Shown here: in pieces, positions 5,474 through 7,241 of the stretch
Numbering within the stretch: the first letter of the stretch is position 1
Layout: the number at the start of each line of letters is the position of its first letter
Assembly: GCA_013816325.1 (NCBI GenBank)
Contig: JACDEP010000062.1
Location: 4,744-11,984 of the forward strand
Length of the DNA: 7,241 bases
Reading direction: 5' to 3'
Source: Methylotenera sp.
GTDB lineage: Bacteria; Pseudomonadota; Gammaproteobacteria; Burkholderiales; Methylophilaceae
Notes under the pieces: generated by a model
Database searches by the model: none
The model's input: only the letters and a program-made list of their open reading frames with translations
What the model was told of the DNA's origin: nothing
Translations under genes and position numbers: made by a program

Positions 5474-6607
5474 ATGACTGATTCAAATCGTTCAAAGCTA
5501 AGCCAATCTGCAGAGCTTTTAAAAAGCTTTCGAGAAGAACTCTTTACCTTATGGGAAGCTGATGTCAGGAGTTCTATACACAACGCTTCAGAACTATCCA
5601 CCCCCATACTTACGAATACCCTTCCTGCTTTATATGACCATTTAATAGACGTTTTAACCTCCAATGATGCTTCTTCTGTAACGGGATCGCTGTCTGCTAC
5701 GTATGCCTCTGAACACGGGAATGAGAGAGCTAGATTAACGGATTATGATTTGGGAAGCCTGATCAGCGAATACCAACTTTTCCGCAAAAACGTGCTCATA
5801 GTTTTCCAATCTAACGATATTGTTTTGAATGAACATCAGATCAATATCCTCACTAATGTCATCGACGGAACAATAAAAGAGTCTGTTTCATCGTTCACAT
5901 TAGTTCAGGCCGCCTTTCGTGAGAAATTCGTTAATGCATTGATTCATGATTTACGCGGTCCTTTGTCTACAGCCTTTCTCGCTACAGAAATCATTACTAG
6001 AGTGGATGACATTGAAAAAATCCATACACTCGCTGAGAGGGCTAAAACCCAATTAGTACGCGCTGATAGCATGATTCAAGAACTTCTGAATTCCCTCATT
6101 TTTCATAAAGGTGAGCGTCTCCAGTTTAGTCCAACACGTTTCGATATGGCTGTGCTGCTTCAAGAAATTGTTGATGAAGCTATATTTACCTATGGAAAAA
6201 GATTTGAAGTCGAAGGTGAATCAGTATTTGGATGGTGGGGCGAAGAGCCGATAAAACGTGCAGTCGAAAACCTGATTAATAATGCGGTTAAATACGGAGA
6301 TTCGAATGGAATAATCACCATTAAATTCACGACTTTCAATGGACGGATTTTCATTTCTGTTCATAATCTTGGCGATCCCATTCCGCCCGATCAACTTGAA
6401 AACGTCTATAAAGTATTTTATAGGGCTAAAACCGAACAAGAAGGTTTTTCAAGTGGATGGGGCATAGGCCTTTCTTACGTGCGAAGCGTGGCAGAAAGCC
6501 ATGGCGGTAGCATTGGAGCCGAAAGTACCGCGATCAAAGGTACGACGTTCCTCATTGATATTCCCAATGACTGCCGACCATTTATTAATGTTATAACGCT
6601 GGAATAA
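5474..6607 (+). CDS. Soluble sensor histidine kinase with RsbRD-like N-terminal domain
   Basis: A cytoplasmic two-component kinase of 377 residues with no membrane segment. The N-terminal helical region (about 12-140: LWEADVRSSI, LPALYDHLIDVL, HGNERARLTDYDLGSLISEYQLFR) resembles the RsbRD N-terminal domain found in other kinases and stressosome proteins; its signal is unknown. HisKA: HDLRGPL with phospho-acceptor His158 (158-164). ATPase domain: N box NLINNAVKYG (266-275), G1-like HNLGDPIPP (297-305), F box VFYRAKT (314-320), G2 GWGIGLSYV (328-336). In the G1 box the usual Asp is Asn298 and the second Gly is Pro302; similar variants occur in related kinases. No receiver domain and no response regulator gene is in view, so its partner is elsewhere. 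A weak ribosome binding site (CGAG) lies 6 bases before ATG. The gene looks more AT-rich than ettA. It is not obviously linked to ettA by an operon. Confidence 0.9.
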   Translation: MTDSNRSKLSQSAELLKSFREELFTLWEADVRSSIHNASELSTPILTNTLPALYDHLIDVLTSNDASSVTGSLSATYASEHGNERARLTDYDLGSLISEYQLFRKNVLIVFQSNDIVLNEHQINILTNVIDGTIKESVSSFTLVQAAFREKFVNALIHDLRGPLSTAFLATEIITRVDDIEKIHTLAERAKTQLVRADSMIQELLNSLIFHKGERLQFSPTRFDMAVLLQEIVDEAIFTYGKRFEVEGESVFGWWGEEPIKRAVENLINNAVKYGDSNGIITIKFTTFNGRIFISVHNLGDPIPPDQLENVYKVFYRAKTEQEGFSSGWGIGLSYVRSVAESHGGSIGAESTAIKGTTFLIDIPNDCRPFINVITLE

Positions 6608-6805
6608 CGGCTAGACGTGGCGGGTTATGTTCCAAGCAAGGCCGACTTAAGTTTTTAAGAGGCGTAAATCATTAAAATCCTTCATAAAACTATGGCTTAG
6701 AAAGAACAATCGTAGCGAATGTTCGCGGTAAAAGGGGATAAATAGAATCGTGCAGTCTTTTATATGTTCAATAAACGGCATGGGTGTTTAGCTTAGCGAT
6801 AAAAT

Positions 6806-7241
6806 CTATAGCCAATCCCAGTCAAATCTAGGCTTGTGCGGGGCTTTTTTCATCGCCCAATCCCATAATACGGGCGGAATGAATTTCATGCATTTAGCAA
6901 CGATGCCCATCTGCCAGGGAATCACCACAAAACGCCGCTTACGCTCAATGGCGTCAATAAATTTAGCAGCAGCGATATCGGTATTCATTAAAAAAGGCAT
7001 CTTGTATTGATTCACATCAGTCATGGGTGTGCGGATATACCCCGGTGCAATGGTCGTAACAGCGATGTTGAGTGGTGCCATTTCTACCCGCAGGCTTTCC
7101 AGGTAGCTAATGGCAGCCGCTTTGCTAGCGCTATAAGCCCCCGCGCCGGGCAAACCACGTATGCCAGCCACACTGCCGATGCCCACTAATTGGCCTTTTC
7201 CGGCGGCCTTCATTGCAGCGATAAATGGCTGGAAGGTATGC
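6806..7241 (-). CDS. Short-chain dehydrogenase/reductase, C-terminal part (5' end beyond window)
   Basis: An NAD(P)-dependent oxidoreductase of the classical SDR family; substrate unknown. The visible 144 residues begin HTFQPFIAAM and run to the stop at 6808-6806. They include the catalytic Ser block VGIGSVAGIRG (Ser at visible residue 23), the active-site YSASK (Tyr36, Lys40) and the loop after beta-6, APGYIRTPMT (65-74). The Rossmann nucleotide-binding Gly motif lies outside the window. An ATG at 7213 is internal, since the open frame and family similarity continue to the window edge. The C-terminal extension, rich in Trp and basic residues and ending FDWDWL, is typical of small SDRs annotated only as SDR family oxidoreductase. 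The gene converges on the histidine kinase gene across 198 bases, where I see only a weak hairpin (6641-6663) and no T-rich terminator. Confidence 0.92.
   Translation of the reverse strand, partial: HTFQPFIAAMKAAGKGQLVGIGSVAGIRGLPGAGAYSASKAAAISYLESLRVEMAPLNIAVTTIAPGYIRTPMTDVNQYKMPFLMNTDIAAAKFIDAIERKRRFVVIPWQMGIVAKCMKFIPPVLWDWAMKKAPHKPRFDWDWL

Noticed and set aside
5392..5664. 90-residue open frame on the minus strand
   Set aside because: It overlaps the start of the histidine kinase gene and its promoter, and the translation shows no recognisable domain.
6641..6663. Hairpin GCC-CTTAA/TTAAG-GGC between the kinase and the dehydrogenase as a shared terminator
   Set aside because: The stem is short and AT-rich with a mismatch, and no T-run follows it on either strand.
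7007..7189. 60-residue open frame on the + strand
   Set aside because: It lies antisense inside the short-chain dehydrogenase gene, whose SDR motifs are unmistakable.

Overview
The window looks like chromosomal DNA of a betaproteobacterium of moderate to low GC. The EttA protein carries betaproteobacterial-type details, such as a DEPSND second Walker B and a tail ending in IRYKPITR. A Methylophilaceae-like source (Methylotenera and relatives) would fit, but that is a guess from protein flavour and base composition. I see no insertion sequence, CRISPR array, tRNA or rRNA.

Layout, left to right. (1) 1-2182, minus strand: a two-gene envelope glycosylation operon. A GT39/ArnT-like membrane glycosyltransferase is followed after 9 bases by a GtrB/DPM1-like family 2 glycosyltransferase that runs off the left edge. 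The second enzyme would charge a polyprenyl-phosphate with a sugar, and the first would transfer that sugar at the periplasmic face. (2) 2385-2918, minus: yaeQ. (3) 2949-3401: 453 bases with no convincing gene. It contains a strong intrinsic terminator on the + strand (3290-3321) and several hairpins before it, although no + strand gene precedes that terminator. (4) 3402-5066, plus: ettA, the ABC-F translational throttle factor. (5) 5067-5473: 407 bases without a gene. The first part (about 5102-5296) folds into several hairpins and has short blocks recalling the GEMM-I (cyclic di-GMP-I) riboswitch. The last part holds a good sigma70-like promoter for the next gene. (6) 5474-6607, plus: a soluble sensor histidine kinase with an RsbRD-like N-terminal domain and no response regulator in view. 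(7) 6806-7241, minus: the C-terminal part of a short-chain dehydrogenase, converging on the kinase and running off the right edge.

Apart from the glycosyltransferase pair, the genes do not form one obvious pathway. The protein genes are ordinary family members. The least explained parts are the two structured non-coding stretches on either side of ettA: an orphan-terminator leader or small RNA upstream, and a riboswitch-like element downstream.
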